From Vibrio hyugaensis (GTDB lineage Bacteria; Pseudomonadota; Gammaproteobacteria; Enterobacterales; Vibrionaceae): 64,000 bases of DNA. The stretch covers positions 620,001 to 684,000 of the forward strand of contig NZ_CP025794.1 in the NCBI RefSeq assembly GCF_002906655.1, read 5' to 3'. The position numbers were made by a program, and so were the translations under genes. The notes under the pieces were generated by a model. That model saw only the letters and a list, made by a program, of their open reading frames with translations. It made no database searches and was not told where the DNA came from. Of the stretch, positions 9,283 through 18,886 are shown one piece after another; within the stretch, counting starts at the first letter, position 1; each line of letters begins with the position of its first letter.

Positions 9283-10704
9283 ATGCACCAAGATAATCAG
9301 CCCACTTTTTTCTTCTTTGACTACGAGACTTGGGGTACAAGTCCAGCCAAAGATCGTCCGAGCCAATTCGCTGGTGTTCGTACAGATGAAAACTTCAATA
9401 TCATCGGCGAACCATTAGTCATGTATTGCCGACCACCTGCTGATTACCTCCCTTCTCCCGAAGCAGCTTTGATTACCGGTATCACGCCGCAAAAAGCAAT
9501 GCAAGAAGGCTTACCCGAGCCAGAATTTATTGCAAAAATTCACGCAGAGCTTTCGAAGCCAAAGACCACTAGCCTTGGATATAACAGTATTCGTTTCGAT
9601 GATGAAGTGACACGCTACACCTGTTACCGTAACTTTATCGACCCTTACGCATGGAGCTGGCAAAACGGCAACTCACGTTGGGATTTATTGGACGTAATGC
9701 GCGCATGTCATGCGCTTCGGCCAGAAGGCGTGGAATGGCCAGAAAATGATGAAGGCTTTACCAGCTTTAAATTGGAGCACTTGTCGGTAGCCAACGGTAT
9801 CGAGCACAGTAACGCCCATGATGCGATGGCAGACGTCATCGCGACCATCGAAATGGCGAAGAAAGTCAAAGCGGCACAACCGAAGCTGTTTGATTACTTT
9901 TTCTCTATGCGTAACAAACGCAAACTGAACGACCTTGTTGATATCGTCAACATGACACCGTTAATGCACGTTTCTGGCATGTTAGGGCGTGAATGCCAGT
10001 ATACAAGCTGGATCGTACCTGTCGCTTGGCATCCAACAAACAACAACGCCGTTATCACGATCGACTTGGCAAAAGATCCTCAGCCGATCCTCGACCTTTC
10101 GGCAGAAGAGCTAAAAGTACGTTTGTACACCAAACGCGATGAATTAGGAGACTTGCTTCCTGTGCCTGTCAAACTGGTGCATTTGAATAAGTGCCCTATT
10201 CTTGCTCCCGCAAAGACTTTGACAGCCGACAACGCAGAGTTGATTGGTATTGATCGCCAAAAATGCTTAAGCAATCTTGCTTTACTTCGTCAGCATCCAG
10301 AGATCCGAGACAAACTTATTAGTCTATTCTCTATTGAGCGTGAATTCGAAAAGAGCGATGACGTCGATACGCAGCTGTACGATGGATTTTTCTCCCCAGC
10401 CGATCGAGCAGCAATGGATATCATCCGAGAAACGGATCCAAACAACCTCGCAGCTCTTGATATCGAATTCGACGATAAACGAATTAAACCACTGTTGTTC
10501 CGTTACCGTGCGCGTCATTTTACGGGCACGTTGGATGAGCAAGAGCAAAGGCGCTGGGCGCAACATTGTCGTGAAGTCTTCGAAAGCCAAATCGAAGAGT
10601 ACATGTTGAATTTAGAAAACTTAGTTCACGAACATGAAAGTGACGAAAAGAAGATAGCACTATTAAAATCTGTCTATCGTTACGTAGAGAGCCTAGCCTC
10701 CTAA
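9283..10704 (+). CDS. sbcB: Exodeoxyribonuclease I
   Basis: 3'-5' single-strand DNA exonuclease of 473 residues (E. coli enzyme about 475). The DEDDh exonuclease motif I is FFDYETWG with the catalytic Asp at about 13 and Glu at 15. Motif II lies around [10 protein letters not shown] near residues 99-108, and [14 protein letters not shown] near 178-191 gives motif III. The C-terminal SH3-like and helical regions are full length. It works in DNA repair and mismatch-directed excision in the cytoplasm. It is followed by a clear terminator. Confidence 0.95.
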   Translation: MHQDNQPTFFFFDYETWGTSPAKDRPSQFAGVRTDENFNIIGEPLVMYCRPPADYLPSPEAALITGITPQKAMQEGLPEPEFIAKIHAELSKPKTTSLGYNSIRFDDEVTRYTCYRNFIDPYAWSWQNGNSRWDLLDVMRACHALRPEGVEWPENDEGFTSFKLEHLSVANGIEHSNAHDAMADVIATIEMAKKVKAAQPKLFDYFFSMRNKRKLNDLVDIVNMTPLMHVSGMLGRECQYTSWIVPVAWHPTNNNAVITIDLAKDPQPILDLSAEELKVRLYTKRDELGDLLPVPVKLVHLNKCPILAPAKTLTADNAELIGIDRQKCLSNLALLRQHPEIRDKLISLFSIEREFEKSDDVDTQLYDGFFSPADRAAMDIIRETDPNNLAALDIEFDDKRIKPLLFRYRARHFTGTLDEQEQRRWAQHCREVFESQIEEYMLNLENLVHEHESDEKKIALLKSVYRYVESLAS

Positions 10705-10718
10705 TTTCTTACCTTGTT

Positions 10719-10749
10719 CAAACGCACCTTCGGGTGTGTTTGTTGTTTT
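10719..10749 (+). terminator. Terminator after sbcB, UUCG-type tetraloop
   Basis: CAAACGCACC / GGTGTGTTTG stem (one G-T pair) closed by a TTCG loop and followed by TTGTTTTA. It overlaps the region just before yohJ, so yohJK need a promoter inside or downstream of it, or readthrough. Confidence 0.75.
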
Positions 10750-10762
10750 ATATGCTGTCAAA

Positions 10763-11137
10763 ATGATTAAAGACCGATTACTACAGCTGATCCATTTGCT
10801 TATTTCCCTCGCACTTATTATGGGAGCACTTGGTATCGGCAACACAATTCAAAAATTCGCTGGCATCTCCGTTCCCGGAAGTGTTCTTGGTATGCTTGTG
10901 CTGTTTTTCTCTATGACCCTTGGCTTCGTCAAAGTCGAATGGGTTAAGCCTGGCGCGACGCTTTTCATTCGCTACATGATCTTATTGTTCGTCCCAATCA
11001 GTGTTGGTTTGATGCAGCACTTTGATATGTTGTTGGCGAATGCGCTGCCAATTATTGCGAGTGCAGTAGGCGGCTCACTGATCGTATTGGTCAGCTTAGC
11101 GTGGTTCTTAGATTACTTGCTGAAGGAGAAACACTAA
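10763..11137 (+). CDS. yohJ: CidA/LrgA family membrane protein (YohJ)
   Basis: Small four-helix inner-membrane protein of 124 residues from ATG 10763. It belongs to the LrgA/CidA holin-like family that pairs with an LrgB partner; [25 protein letters not shown] is the family's conserved N-terminal segment. In other species these pairs influence murein hydrolase export, pyruvate or 2-oxo-acid transport, and cell lysis. No good ribosome site is visible before this ATG; an upstream GTG/TTG in the same frame at 10736 would overlap the sbcB terminator. The next gene begins 2 bp after its stop. Confidence 0.85.
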   Translation: MIKDRLLQLIHLLISLALIMGALGIGNTIQKFAGISVPGSVLGMLVLFFSMTLGFVKVEWVKPGATLFIRYMILLFVPISVGLMQHFDMLLANALPIIASAVGGSLIVLVSLAWFLDYLLKEKH

Positions 11138-11138
11138 T

Positions 11139-11816
11139 ATGTGGTTACTTGTCACTATTGTTGTTTTCCTAGCAGCACGTCAAATCGCCATTAAGGTCAA
11201 TAATCCTATCGCGAATCCGCTACTGATCAGTATCGCTGTGTTAATTCCATTGCTTACCTTTTTGAAGGTACCGTTCGAGACTTACTATACCGATAACGAG
11301 TACATCAGTTTCTTACTCCAACCGGCTGTCGTAGCACTAGCATATCCACTCTATGAACAGCTCCCTCAAATCAAAGCGAACTGGCGTATTATTGCTCTGG
11401 CCTGTTCTTTGGGCAGTGTGATGTCTATGTTGACAGCGACACTGATTGCCGTTGCGTTCAAAGCAGATATTAGCCTAATTGCGAGTTTAGTGGGTAAATC
11501 GGTAACGACGCCTATCGCAATGGAGATCTCTAGCCACTTAGGTGGTGAAGCCGCTGTTGCCGCCATTCTTGTGCTTATTGTTGGCTTATTCGGTGCGATT
11601 TTGGCGTATCCAATCTTCAATCTTATCGGCATCAAACACCCTATTGCGCGCGGATTAACAATGGGTACCGTTTCCCACGCGCTTGGCACCGCAACTTGCG
11701 CAGAGAAACAACCCGGTGATGCTGCCTTTTCATCACTCGCACTCGTGTTGTGCGGTATTATCACATCGATACTTGCGCCAAGCTTCTTTGCTCTAGCCGT
11801 TTGGTTATACCAATAA
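11139..11816 (+). CDS. yohK: LrgB/CidB family membrane protein (YohK)
   Basis: Polytopic inner-membrane protein of 225 residues, LrgB family, partner of the gene just upstream (2-bp gap, AAGGAGAAA ribosome site inside yohJ). The conserved KSVTTPIAMEIS near residues 116-127 and GTVSHALGTATC near 175-186 are LrgB hallmarks. Role as for the LrgAB pair: membrane permeability, murein hydrolase control or small-acid transport, not resolvable here. Confidence 0.88.
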   Translation: MWLLVTIVVFLAARQIAIKVNNPIANPLLISIAVLIPLLTFLKVPFETYYTDNEYISFLLQPAVVALAYPLYEQLPQIKANWRIIALACSLGSVMSMLTATLIAVAFKADISLIASLVGKSVTTPIAMEISSHLGGEAAVAAILVLIVGLFGAILAYPIFNLIGIKHPIARGLTMGTVSHALGTATCAEKQPGDAAFSSLALVLCGIITSILAPSFFALAVWLYQ

Positions 11817-12084
11817 AGATAAATGCCAAAGCCTGCTCTTTCTTGACGTAAATAGACTGAGCCGGCTTTAACTCCTTTCCAAAAAATTCGCAGTATGAAT
11901 CTAAGTTGATATAGTTATTTATGGGACAGAGATAACGTTAAGCCTCTGTGCAATCGAATACATGTGTGAGCTCACTCTAACTATGTAACGTAAATCATCA
12001 TTACAGACATTAACGTGATCCAAAGCACAGAACATTTCCATCTTTCGCATAGAATAACTGTCCATGCAATAACAAGGATTCAAC

Positions 12085-12972
12085 ATGAAAAGTCGCATTG
12101 AACAGGCGCTAGCAAGCGCTCCTGAAGCACTTTCAACACATTTTGCTCCTATCGTTCTCGCTGACGATTTTGATGCCACTATTTCTGAGCAACAGTTTGA
12201 TGAGCTGCTGAACGCTACCAACCTTTCAGACAAAGAGCTTCGTGTTGCTCTACTTCCTTTTGCCGCAGCGTTTTCTTACGCTCCGATTTCTGAGTTTTAT
12301 GTAGGTGCGATTGTTCGCGGCCTATCAGGTCGTCTTTATTTTGGCGCGAACATGGAGTTTTTCGGTGTTCAGCTAGGTCAAACCGTTCATGCTGAGCAGT
12401 GCGCTATTAGCCACGCTTGGATGAAAGGCGAACATGGCGTAAAAGACATTACCATCAACTACAGCCCTTGTGGTCACTGCCGTCAGTTCATGAATGAACT
12501 AAGCACCGCGAAAGAACTGAAGATCCAATTACCAGAACGTGAAGAAAAGTCACTTCATCACTACCTTCCTGAAGCGTTTGGTCCAGCAGATCTAGGCATT
12601 GAGTCAGGTCTTATGGCAGAGGTGAAGCACGAGTTTGTTTGTGATGAAGACGATGCTTTAATCCAAAAAGCCGTCAATGCGATGAACATCAGCCACGCGC
12701 CATACACTAACAACTTAAGCGGTATTGCGCTTGAGATGAACAGCGGTCGCGTATTCCAAGGCGCGTATGCAGAGAATGCAGCGTTCAACCCTAGCCTTCC
12801 TCCACTTCAAGTTGCTCTGATTCAGATCTTGATGTCGGGTGAGCAGTTTGAAGACATCAAAGCAGCAGCCTTGGTTGAAAACTCACAAGGCAAGATCAGT
12901 CACCTAGCTGATACTCAATCAACGCTAGAAGCACTAAATCCTGATATTCCAGTGAGTTTTGTGAACGTTTAA
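12085..12972 (+). CDS. cdd: Cytidine deaminase
   Basis: Dimeric-type cytidine/deoxycytidine deaminase of 295 residues, matching the ~294-residue enterobacterial form with an inactive second half. The catalytic zinc site is HAEQCAI (His and the proton-shuttling Glu, near residues 102-108) plus PCGHCRQ (two Cys, near 129-135). Role: pyrimidine salvage, converting cytidine to uridine in the cytoplasm. AAGGATT precedes the ATG. The 268-bp upstream region contains a GTGAGCTCAC palindrome, but I cannot assign it to CRP or CytR. Confidence 0.95.
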   Translation: MKSRIEQALASAPEALSTHFAPIVLADDFDATISEQQFDELLNATNLSDKELRVALLPFAAAFSYAPISEFYVGAIVRGLSGRLYFGANMEFFGVQLGQTVHAEQCAISHAWMKGEHGVKDITINYSPCGHCRQFMNELSTAKELKIQLPEREEKSLHHYLPEAFGPADLGIESGLMAEVKHEFVCDEDDALIQKAVNAMNISHAPYTNNLSGIALEMNSGRVFQGAYAENAAFNPSLPPLQVALIQILMSGEQFEDIKAAALVENSQGKISHLADTQSTLEALNPDIPVSFVNV

Positions 12973-12994
12973 TTCATACGATGCTTAAGAGATA

Positions 12995-13022
12995 GGCTCT
13001 ACTTGAAGTAGGGCCTTTTTTA
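12995..13022 (+). terminator. Intrinsic terminator after cdd
   Basis: Stem GGCTCTACT / AGTAGGGCC with a short loop, then TTTTTT. Confidence 0.85.
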
Positions 13023-13036
13023 TTATCAAAAACCAT

Positions 13037-13052
13037 ACGCAAACGTTTGCTT
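13037..13052 (+). promoter_or_regulatory. PurR box upstream of purT
   Basis: ACGCAAACGTTTGCTT is nearly identical to the PurR operator consensus ACGCAAACGTTTNCNT and lies 68-83 bp ahead of the purT ATG. It predicts repression of purT when hypoxanthine or guanine is available. Confidence 0.85.
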
Positions 13053-13119
13053 CATCCGTAAAAATCAGTATGATCCTCTGCAATTTCTGTTTCATCACTT
13101 TATTTTGTAAGGGAACACT

Positions 13120-14295
13120 ATGTTCGGTACTGCTACTAGCACTCATGCTACCCGTGTATTACTTTTGGGCTCTGGCGAGCTTGGTAAAGAAGTGGCAATT
13201 GAATGCCAACGTCTTGGTTTGGAAGTAATCGCATGCGACCGTTATGCCGATGCTCCAGCGATGCAAGTAGCGCATCGTAGCTACGTCATCGACATGCTTG
13301 ATGGTCAGGCACTGGAAGAGATCATCAACAAAGAGCAACCTGCTTACGTGGTTCCTGAAATTGAAGCCATCGCGACAGATAAATTAGTCGAATTAGAAGA
13401 GAAAGGCTTGAATGTTGTTCCTACAGCGAAAGCAACTAAGTTAACAATGAACCGTGAAGGCATTCGCCGCCTTGCTGCTGAAGAGTTGGCGCTAAACACT
13501 TCCCCTTATCAGTTTGCTGATAGCTTTGAGGACTTTAAAGCGGCAGTAGAACATGTTGGTATCCCATGTGTTGTGAAGCCAGTGATGAGCTCTTCAGGTA
13601 AAGGTCAAAGCGTAATCAAAACAGAAGACGACGTGCAAGCGGCTTGGGACTATGCACAAGAAGGCGGTCGCACGGGTGCTGGTCGTGTCATTGTTGAGGG
13701 CTTTATTGATTTCGATTACGAAATTACGCTCCTGACGGTACGTGCAGTTGATGGAGTGCATTTCTGTGCCCCGATCGGACATCGCCAAGAAGATGGTGAC
13801 TACCGAGAATCATGGCAACCTCAAGCAATGTCCGACAACGCCATCAAAGCGGCTGAATACACAGCAGAGAAAGTCGTTAATGCACTAGGTGGCTACGGCA
13901 TCTTTGGTGTAGAGCTGTTTGTTAAAGGCGATAAGGTTATTTTTAACGAAGTTTCCCCTCGCCCACACGACACTGGCATGGTAACCATGATTTCTCAAGA
14001 AATGTCTGAATTTGCACTTCATGTTCGCGCGTTTACTGGTATGCCGATTAACAGCATCGTTCAGTATGGTCCTTCAGCATCAGCAGTCATTCTTGGGCAA
14101 GGCACCTCCACCGATATCCGCTTTGATAATATTGCAAAAGCACTGGCTCAACCACAAACACAAGTTCGCTTGTTTGGTAAGCCAGAAATCGACGGTCGCC
14201 GTCGCTTAGGTGTCGTTTTAACGCGCCGTAAAACTATTGAAGATTCGATTGAAGATGCAGTGAACAGCGCATCTAAAGTACAGATCGTTTACTGA
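13120..14295 (+). CDS. purT: Formate-dependent phosphoribosylglycinamide formyltransferase
   Basis: ATP-grasp enzyme of 391 residues (E. coli 392) that formylates GAR using formate and ATP in purine synthesis, the folate-independent alternative to PurN. Visible features are the N-terminal [17 protein letters not shown] nucleotide fold and the ATP-grasp segments [14 protein letters not shown] near residues 151-164 and [14 protein letters not shown] near 279-292. AAGGG precedes the ATG. A PurR box lies upstream and a terminator downstream, so it is a single-gene unit. Confidence 0.96.
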   Translation: MFGTATSTHATRVLLLGSGELGKEVAIECQRLGLEVIACDRYADAPAMQVAHRSYVIDMLDGQALEEIINKEQPAYVVPEIEAIATDKLVELEEKGLNVVPTAKATKLTMNREGIRRLAAEELALNTSPYQFADSFEDFKAAVEHVGIPCVVKPVMSSSGKGQSVIKTEDDVQAAWDYAQEGGRTGAGRVIVEGFIDFDYEITLLTVRAVDGVHFCAPIGHRQEDGDYRESWQPQAMSDNAIKAAEYTAEKVVNALGGYGIFGVELFVKGDKVIFNEVSPRPHDTGMVTMISQEMSEFALHVRAFTGMPINSIVQYGPSASAVILGQGTSTDIRFDNIAKALAQPQTQVRLFGKPEIDGRRRLGVVLTRRKTIEDSIEDAVNSASKVQIVY

Positions 14296-14320
14296 TTTCG
14301 TTAATCAGCTCGATATGTAC

Positions 14321-14354
14321 AAAAGCGCAGCTCAATTTGGTTGCGCTTTTTCTT
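14321..14354 (+). terminator. Intrinsic terminator after purT
   Basis: AAAAGCGCA / TGCGCTTTT stem with a 13-nt loop and a T tract; the A-rich left arm could also serve the convergent tpm gene. Confidence 0.8.
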
Positions 14355-14375
14355 TCTGTGGGTTCGAAAAGCCCT

Positions 14376-15026
14376 TTATTCGCTCTCTATTAAGTACACT
14401 TCTTCAGAGAAGCGACTTAGACCTTTCTTCGCAATTTTCGGATGGTTTTCGTCGGCTTGGTCGACATTCAAACAAGTTACCTTATAACCCGCAAACAACT
14501 GTTCAATCTCTTCGACTGGCACGCTAAATGGAGGTCCTGACATCTCATCCTGTGGGTAGTTAAGAGTCACAAGTAAAATACGTCCGCCAGGGTTCAACAG
14601 TTGCTTAAGACGAGCTACGTATTCTTCTCGCATCTCTTGAGGCAATGCAACCAAGGCTGCACGATCATAAATGATATCGGCTTTAGAAACTGGCGCAGTA
14701 AAAAAGTCACCCGTATAAATGGACAGCTCGTCGAACTGATACAGCTCATGCATGCCGTTAATCGACGTAACGGTCGGGGTATAGAAATGCTCTGCAAAAA
14801 ATGCTCTTACCGCAATTTGGCTTAGCTCAACACCTTGAACCTCGTCATGTTTCGTCGCAAGCCAAATTAGGTCTTCAGACTTACCACACAGAGGAGCCAA
14901 CACGATGTCTTCACGTTTTGGGTTGGTGCGTTGCCAAAATACTGGCAATAGTGGGTTTACATCATCTAGGTGAAAACCGATTTGGTTACTCGCCCATTTG
15001 TTGTGCCAAAATTCTTGATCTCTCAT
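14376..15026 (-). CDS. tpm: Thiopurine S-methyltransferase
   Basis: SAM-dependent methyltransferase of 216 residues, matching bacterial TPMT, which methylates thiopurines and, in some bacteria, selenium or tellurium oxyanions. The start chosen is ATG 15026, giving the family's typical N-terminus [19 protein letters not shown]. The SAM-binding core [16 protein letters not shown] and the DRAALVALP segment are conserved. An in-frame upstream extension to 15122 has no family similarity. It is convergent with purT. Confidence 0.93.
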   Translation of the reverse strand: MRDQEFWHNKWASNQIGFHLDDVNPLLPVFWQRTNPKREDIVLAPLCGKSEDLIWLATKHDEVQGVELSQIAVRAFFAEHFYTPTVTSINGMHELYQFDELSIYTGDFFTAPVSKADIIYDRAALVALPQEMREEYVARLKQLLNPGGRILLVTLNYPQDEMSGPPFSVPVEEIEQLFAGYKVTCLNVDQADENHPKIAKKGLSRFSEEVYLIESE

Positions 15027-15360
15027 TTTACTTCTACTTGTCGGCTGATAAATACAATGAGCATTAACGCTACTTTGTGGGCTAAGACTAATGATTTTTT
15101 CAAATTTGTCTATGTTGTTCATCTTTGGTTAATACAGCATTGGTAGAATAGCTATCGTTCAAGAATGAACCCTTCCTTTTTCTGGTTGTCAGAATAAAGG
15201 CAAGCGAAATGGTGATCTGGAACACGATTCTACTATTAGGTTAAAACTCAGCCTTGGAATCTTTCACAGAGCCCCCATTAACTAGGTAGTACCTGATTTG
15301 CGAATCTTAGTGACCTTTTCGTTACCCATTTTCTAAGTGCAAGCAAGTTAAGGAGAGTGA
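15027..15360. other. Divergent promoter region between tpm and relV
   Basis: 334 bp with no gene that I can support. It must carry the promoters for tpm (minus) and relV (plus); AAGGAGAG sits just ahead of the relV ATG. I see no strong palindromic operator. Confidence 0.4.
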
Positions 15361-16134
15361 ATGAGCTTATTTCTACGTACTACAGCATTGATGCTTCTAG
15401 TACTAAGCCGTGCGCCGGCGTTCGCCGCACTTCCAAATGTCACAAATAACGAACAAGATCGTTCAGCTAGTCAAAACGAAGTTTGTTCAAAATTGTTCAA
15501 GCATAGCCTTAGTGGTTTGTATGGCATTCAGTCAATCGACTCCAAACCAACTCAGCCTTATTCAGATTTCGACGTACTTTACAGCAAAGCTCACCAAGCG
15601 CAGTTCGAGCTAGAAACTATCTGTAAAAGTACTGCCCTTCTTACTGATGCTCAGCCTTACTTTGCTGGCGTTAAATCTCAGCACCGTGCCGAAGAGAAAA
15701 TTGTTCACGAATTGGACGGTCAAGTAAACCGAATCACTGACCTAGCACGTGCGACCATTGTTGCTGACGATGTAGCAAGCTTGGTTTCGGTATACGAAGC
15801 GTTAGAGCGTGAAACAACGATAGTTAAAGTGAAAAACCGCTTTAAAAAACCAACCGCTTCCGGTTATCGAGACCTAAACCTCTTAGTTCGCTTGCCTAAG
15901 ACCAACCTCGTTGCCGAAGTGCAACTGCATTTAAAAGCTATTGCGGATGTAAAAAACGGTCCAGAACACGACTTATATGAACAGATTCAGAAATTAGAGC
16001 GTCAAGCTCTAGTGGAGGATCGCCATTTGAATGACTTAGAAATGGCATCAATTAGAAACATGCGTACGCAATCTAAAAACTTGTATCAAGAGGCATGGCA
16101 TCCATACCTAACGACACACTTAGAAGCGGCATAA
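15361..16134 (+). CDS. relV: RelA/SpoT-domain (p)ppGpp synthetase, RelV type
   Basis: 257-residue protein with a single RelA/SpoT nucleotidyltransferase domain and no HD hydrolase, TGS or ACT domains. Core motifs are ITDLARATIV near residues 125-134, the basic NRFKKPTASGYRDLNL near 159-174 and EVQLHL near 187-192, whose Glu is the catalytic position in alarmone synthetases. Length, architecture and location between purT and ihfA match V. cholerae RelV, a small alarmone synthetase. The N-terminus (residues 1-22, LFLRTTALMLLVLSRAPAFA) looks like a cleavable signal peptide, odd for an enzyme that needs cytoplasmic ATP and GDP/GTP. Confidence 0.85.
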   Translation: MSLFLRTTALMLLVLSRAPAFAALPNVTNNEQDRSASQNEVCSKLFKHSLSGLYGIQSIDSKPTQPYSDFDVLYSKAHQAQFELETICKSTALLTDAQPYFAGVKSQHRAEEKIVHELDGQVNRITDLARATIVADDVASLVSVYEALERETTIVKVKNRFKKPTASGYRDLNLLVRLPKTNLVAEVQLHLKAIADVKNGPEHDLYEQIQKLERQALVEDRHLNDLEMASIRNMRTQSKNLYQEAWHPYLTTHLEAA

Positions 16135-16161
16135 TTGACATAAACTGATGCACCTAATACT

Positions 16162-16193
16162 AAAAACCCACCGAAATTGCGGTGGTTTTTTAT
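16162..16193 (+). terminator. Intrinsic terminator after relV
   Basis: AAAACCCACCG / CGGTGGTTTT-type stem with a 6-nt loop followed by T residues. Confidence 0.8.
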
Positions 16194-16221
16194 TTGTTCT
16201 TTAGTAAATACCGAAACGTAC

Positions 16222-16251
16222 AGACAAAAAGACCACGACAAAGCGTGGTCT
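16222..16251 (-). terminator. Intrinsic terminator after ihfA
   Basis: On the minus strand AGACCACG / CGTGGTCT closes a 6-nt loop and is followed by TTTTT, 18 bp beyond the ihfA stop. Confidence 0.85.
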
Positions 16252-16269
16252 CAATCCATGTTACATGGC

Positions 16270-16566
16270 TTACTGGTCTGCCTTTAAGTTCTCTACGCGA
16301 GCTTTCAACTTCTGACCCGGGCGGAACGTAACGACACGTCGAGCAGTAATTGGAATATCTTCACCAGTTTTCGGGTTACGACCAGGTCGTTCGTTCTTAT
16401 CACGAAGATCGAAGTTACCAAAACCTGACAGTTTTACCTGTTCGCCACTTTCCAGTGCCTTACGAATTTCTTCAAAGAACACTTCCACCGTTTCCTTGGC
16501 GTCCCGTTTACTAAATCCCAATTTATCAAACAGGTTTTCTGCAAGTTCGGCTTTTGTGAGCGCCAT
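16270..16566 (-). CDS. ihfA: Integration host factor alpha subunit
   Basis: 98-residue HU/IHF-family DNA-bending protein that forms a heterodimer with IhfB and shapes nucleoid, promoter and recombination structures. [25 protein letters not shown] is the standard alpha N-terminus, and the DNA-intercalating arm [14 protein letters not shown] with its proline is at residues ~60-73. In many relatives ihfA follows pheT; here it lies about 2.3 kb away and has its own terminator. Confidence 0.97.
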   Translation of the reverse strand: MALTKAELAENLFDKLGFSKRDAKETVEVFFEEIRKALESGEQVKLSGFGNFDLRDKNERPGRNPKTGEDIPITARRVVTFRPGQKLKARVENLKADQ

Positions 16567-17094
16567 AAAACTTTCCTCAAAGCTATGTTAAACAATGCTA
16601 CCTTATGTGTAGCGCCAGAGCAGTTTTACCCTACCAATTCAACAACATATCGGGGTTACATCAGGAAGTGTATGCCAAGCTTATGATTTTCGCCAACTTT
16701 TTTCTTTGCTAATATATCGTTCACTGGAAGAGGAAGCTACTTTACCCACCAATATTTCGAGATTTTACTTTAATTCTCTCTTTTCAAGGAAAAATATCCA
16801 GTTCAAATTACTAGTTTAAAAACAAAAAGCAACATTAATCACTATTTAACAAAAATGTCAGATACTGGTCACTTTACAAACAATTGACAAAAAACTTTCC
16901 AATTTTTCAGTGGTTTGAGTGATGAGCAATATAGATCTGACCAGTACTATTCAGGTTACCTTTAATGCAGATACTGCTGGTTTTTCCATAAAAAGAAAGC
17001 TTGAACAGTGCCAATATTCTGATGAGATAGCAATGACGACATAGAGAAACATTGGTACTGTTTGCAAATAAATAACTCCCGTTCAGAGCGCCCA
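16567..17094. other. AT-rich intergenic region with an inverted repeat
   Basis: 528 bp upstream of ihfA (minus) and of the AEC transporter (plus). I see no supported gene. A 14-bp imperfect inverted repeat, ACAGTGCCAATATT (17005-17018) and AACATTGGTACTGT (17048-17061), brackets 29 bp just ahead of the transporter start and may be an operator or a hairpin. Confidence 0.4.
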
Positions 17095-17973
17095 ATGTTT
17101 CACCAAGTCATCAGTATTCTGTTCCCTGTTTTTGCTTTAGCTTGTGCGGGTTATTTAGTCGGACGTTATATCAAACCAGATTTTCGGCCGATCAATCGCA
17201 TCAACATGGATGTGTTTACTCCTGCATTGGTCTTTTCGTCTTTGGTCAGTATGCCTCTTGATATTGGGCAAGTCCCCCTACTACTGGCCGCAATTATTAC
17301 TGTTATCGTTCCTGGATTACTCATGCTACCCATAGCCAAGTTAACAGGACTCTCTTTCAAAGCGTGGGCACCACCACATATGTTTAGAAATAGCGGAAAC
17401 CTTGCAATTCCGTTGTTCACCTATACTTTTGGCGAGCTAGCTCTCCCTTCAGCAGTATTGTTGTTTGTGGTTTCTGCCTGTTTACATATCAGTTTGGGCG
17501 TGATGCTTCTAAGTAGTGGTAACCCATTGAAGCAAATGTTTAAAATGCCTATTTTTATCTCTGCTGCTTTAGCACTCATCATCAACCTTTCTGGATTCAA
17601 CGTTTGGCCACCATTTTACGAAGCGACCGCTTTACTTGGACAAGCCGCTGTCCCTGTCATGCTGCTTTCTCTGGGCGCTCAGATGTGTAACTTAAGACTT
17701 GGTGGTTTGAAAGTAGGGTTGCTTTGTACAGTGCAGTCGTTGTTAACTGGTGCGGTCGCCTTTGCGGTAATTTATTGGCTTATCCCACTTCCAACCATGC
17801 AATTGCAAATGATGGTGCTATTTACAATGTTGCCACCAGCAGTGATGAATTATCTTTTTGCCGAACGATTGAACATAGAACCAATGACCGTCGCCTCTAT
17901 GGTGCTATTTGGTAACTTCTTTAGCATTCTCACGCTACCATTACTGTTAATGTTTACGCTTTCATTAACATAA
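17095..17973 (+). CDS. AEC-family transporter (auxin efflux carrier fold)
   Basis: Inner-membrane protein of 292 residues with about ten hydrophobic helices, AEC/MdcF/YfdV-type. Conserved features are the N-terminal FALACAGYLVGRY and FTPALVFSSL, the mid-protein MFRNSGNLAIPLF with the family's Asn/Gly-rich unwound helix, and a pseudo-repeated second half beginning at LGQAAVPVMLLSLGAQM. These carriers export or exchange small carboxylates such as malonate or malate; the substrate here is unknown. The start is ATG 17095; an upstream in-frame TTG at 17062 would overlap the inverted repeat. Confidence 0.82.
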   Translation: MFHQVISILFPVFALACAGYLVGRYIKPDFRPINRINMDVFTPALVFSSLVSMPLDIGQVPLLLAAIITVIVPGLLMLPIAKLTGLSFKAWAPPHMFRNSGNLAIPLFTYTFGELALPSAVLLFVVSACLHISLGVMLLSSGNPLKQMFKMPIFISAALALIINLSGFNVWPPFYEATALLGQAAVPVMLLSLGAQMCNLRLGGLKVGLLCTVQSLLTGAVAFAVIYWLIPLPTMQLQMMVLFTMLPPAVMNYLFAERLNIEPMTVASMVLFGNFFSILTLPLLLMFTLSLT

Positions 17974-18038
17974 AGGCATCAAAGATCGCGGACCACACAG
18001 CGATTAACAATGTTACACTGCACCAATAACTCAATAGA

Positions 18039-18785
18039 ATGTCAGGCTATTTCATAATCGTGCGTACCGTTATCCAAATTAGTGATTGCCACTTAAGCGA
18101 TGAATCCAGCTTTAACCGCCTTCGCAAAGCCCTTAACACGGCTCAAAATGAAACAACCTGTGACACTCTCTTACTGACTGGAGACCTATGTTGCAACCCT
18201 AGGGCTAGCGACTATCAAGCTTTGCTTGCGTTCTTAAATAAACATATCCAAAACAAACACGTTTATGCCATTGCAGGCAACCATGATGACTTCATCCTAA
18301 TGAAAGAAGAATTTCGTGATAGCAGCGTTGATGTTGTTGAAAAAGCGGAAATTCATGGGCGAGAAGTATTGTTTTTAGATTCGAGCGCTAAACCATTAGA
18401 TGAACACCATCCTCTTGGCTCTGGCCGAGTTGATAACCGTGGAGTAGCCCGCTTTAAACGGCAGCTTCGTCATGCAACCAACCCGATTGTCGTTGTCCAC
18501 CATCCCATTATTCCTGTCGGCTCAGACTGGATGAAAGCGATTTGTTTGGAGAACGATGCAAGCTTACTTGCGCTTTTGACTAAGCATCGAGTTCAAGATG
18601 TAATTTGCGGGCATGGTCATGATGCACTAACGGTGACGAAACAAGGTGTGACTCAACATATGGCCCCCGCCACCGCTTACGGCTTTGACCACAGTATTGA
18701 CGAATACAACCGAAGTGAAAAGATTGGTGTGAGTAAGATTTGCTTTGAAGATGAAAGGATCAACGTGGAGACAATTTGGCTCTAG
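18039..18785 (+). CDS. Calcineurin-like metallophosphoesterase (CpdA family)
   Basis: 248-residue cytoplasmic class III phosphodiesterase. The metal-binding motifs are in order: ISDCHL (D-x-H), LLTGDLC (GD), AIAGNHDD (GNHD), VVHHPI and ICGHGHDAL (GHxH). This set is that of CpdA-type 3',5'-cyclic AMP phosphodiesterases, but the usual Vibrio cpdA sits near parE/tolC, so this is probably a paralogue with another substrate. No clear ribosome site precedes ATG 18039; GTG 18060 is an alternative start just before the first motif. It converges on pheT through a shared terminator. Confidence 0.75.
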   Translation: MSGYFIIVRTVIQISDCHLSDESSFNRLRKALNTAQNETTCDTLLLTGDLCCNPRASDYQALLAFLNKHIQNKHVYAIAGNHDDFILMKEEFRDSSVDVVEKAEIHGREVLFLDSSAKPLDEHHPLGSGRVDNRGVARFKRQLRHATNPIVVVHHPIIPVGSDWMKAICLENDASLLALLTKHRVQDVICGHGHDALTVTKQGVTQHMAPATAYGFDHSIDEYNRSEKIGVSKICFEDERINVETIWL

Positions 18786-18819
18786 CTATTCCCTATTCCC
18801 TATTCCCTATTCCCTATTA
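18785..18819. repeat. Heptamer tandem repeat (CTATTCC)n
   Basis: Just under five tandem copies of CTATTCC directly after the phosphoesterase stop. It gives four CCC tracts spaced by four bases on the plus strand, so GGG tracts on the minus strand that satisfy the G3N4 G-quadruplex pattern. A related array is at 31393. Confidence 0.9.
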
Positions 18820-18830
18820 CAAAAATACAA

Positions 18831-18858
18831 AAAACCCTGCCAAACTGGCAGGGTTTTC
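18831..18858. terminator. Bidirectional terminator between the phosphoesterase gene and pheT
   Basis: Perfect hairpin AAAACCCTGCCA / TGGCAGGGTTTT with a 3-nt loop, usable on both strands by the convergent genes. Confidence 0.9.
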
Positions 18859-18886
18859 ATTTCTTAAGAAGATACGTTACGCGAGA

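Noticed and set aside
11968..11985. CRP or CytR site in the cdd promoter (TGTGTGAGCTCACTCT).
   Set aside because: The palindrome centre has the wrong spacing for CRP (TGTGA-N6-TCACA), and no CytR-like half-sites were clear.
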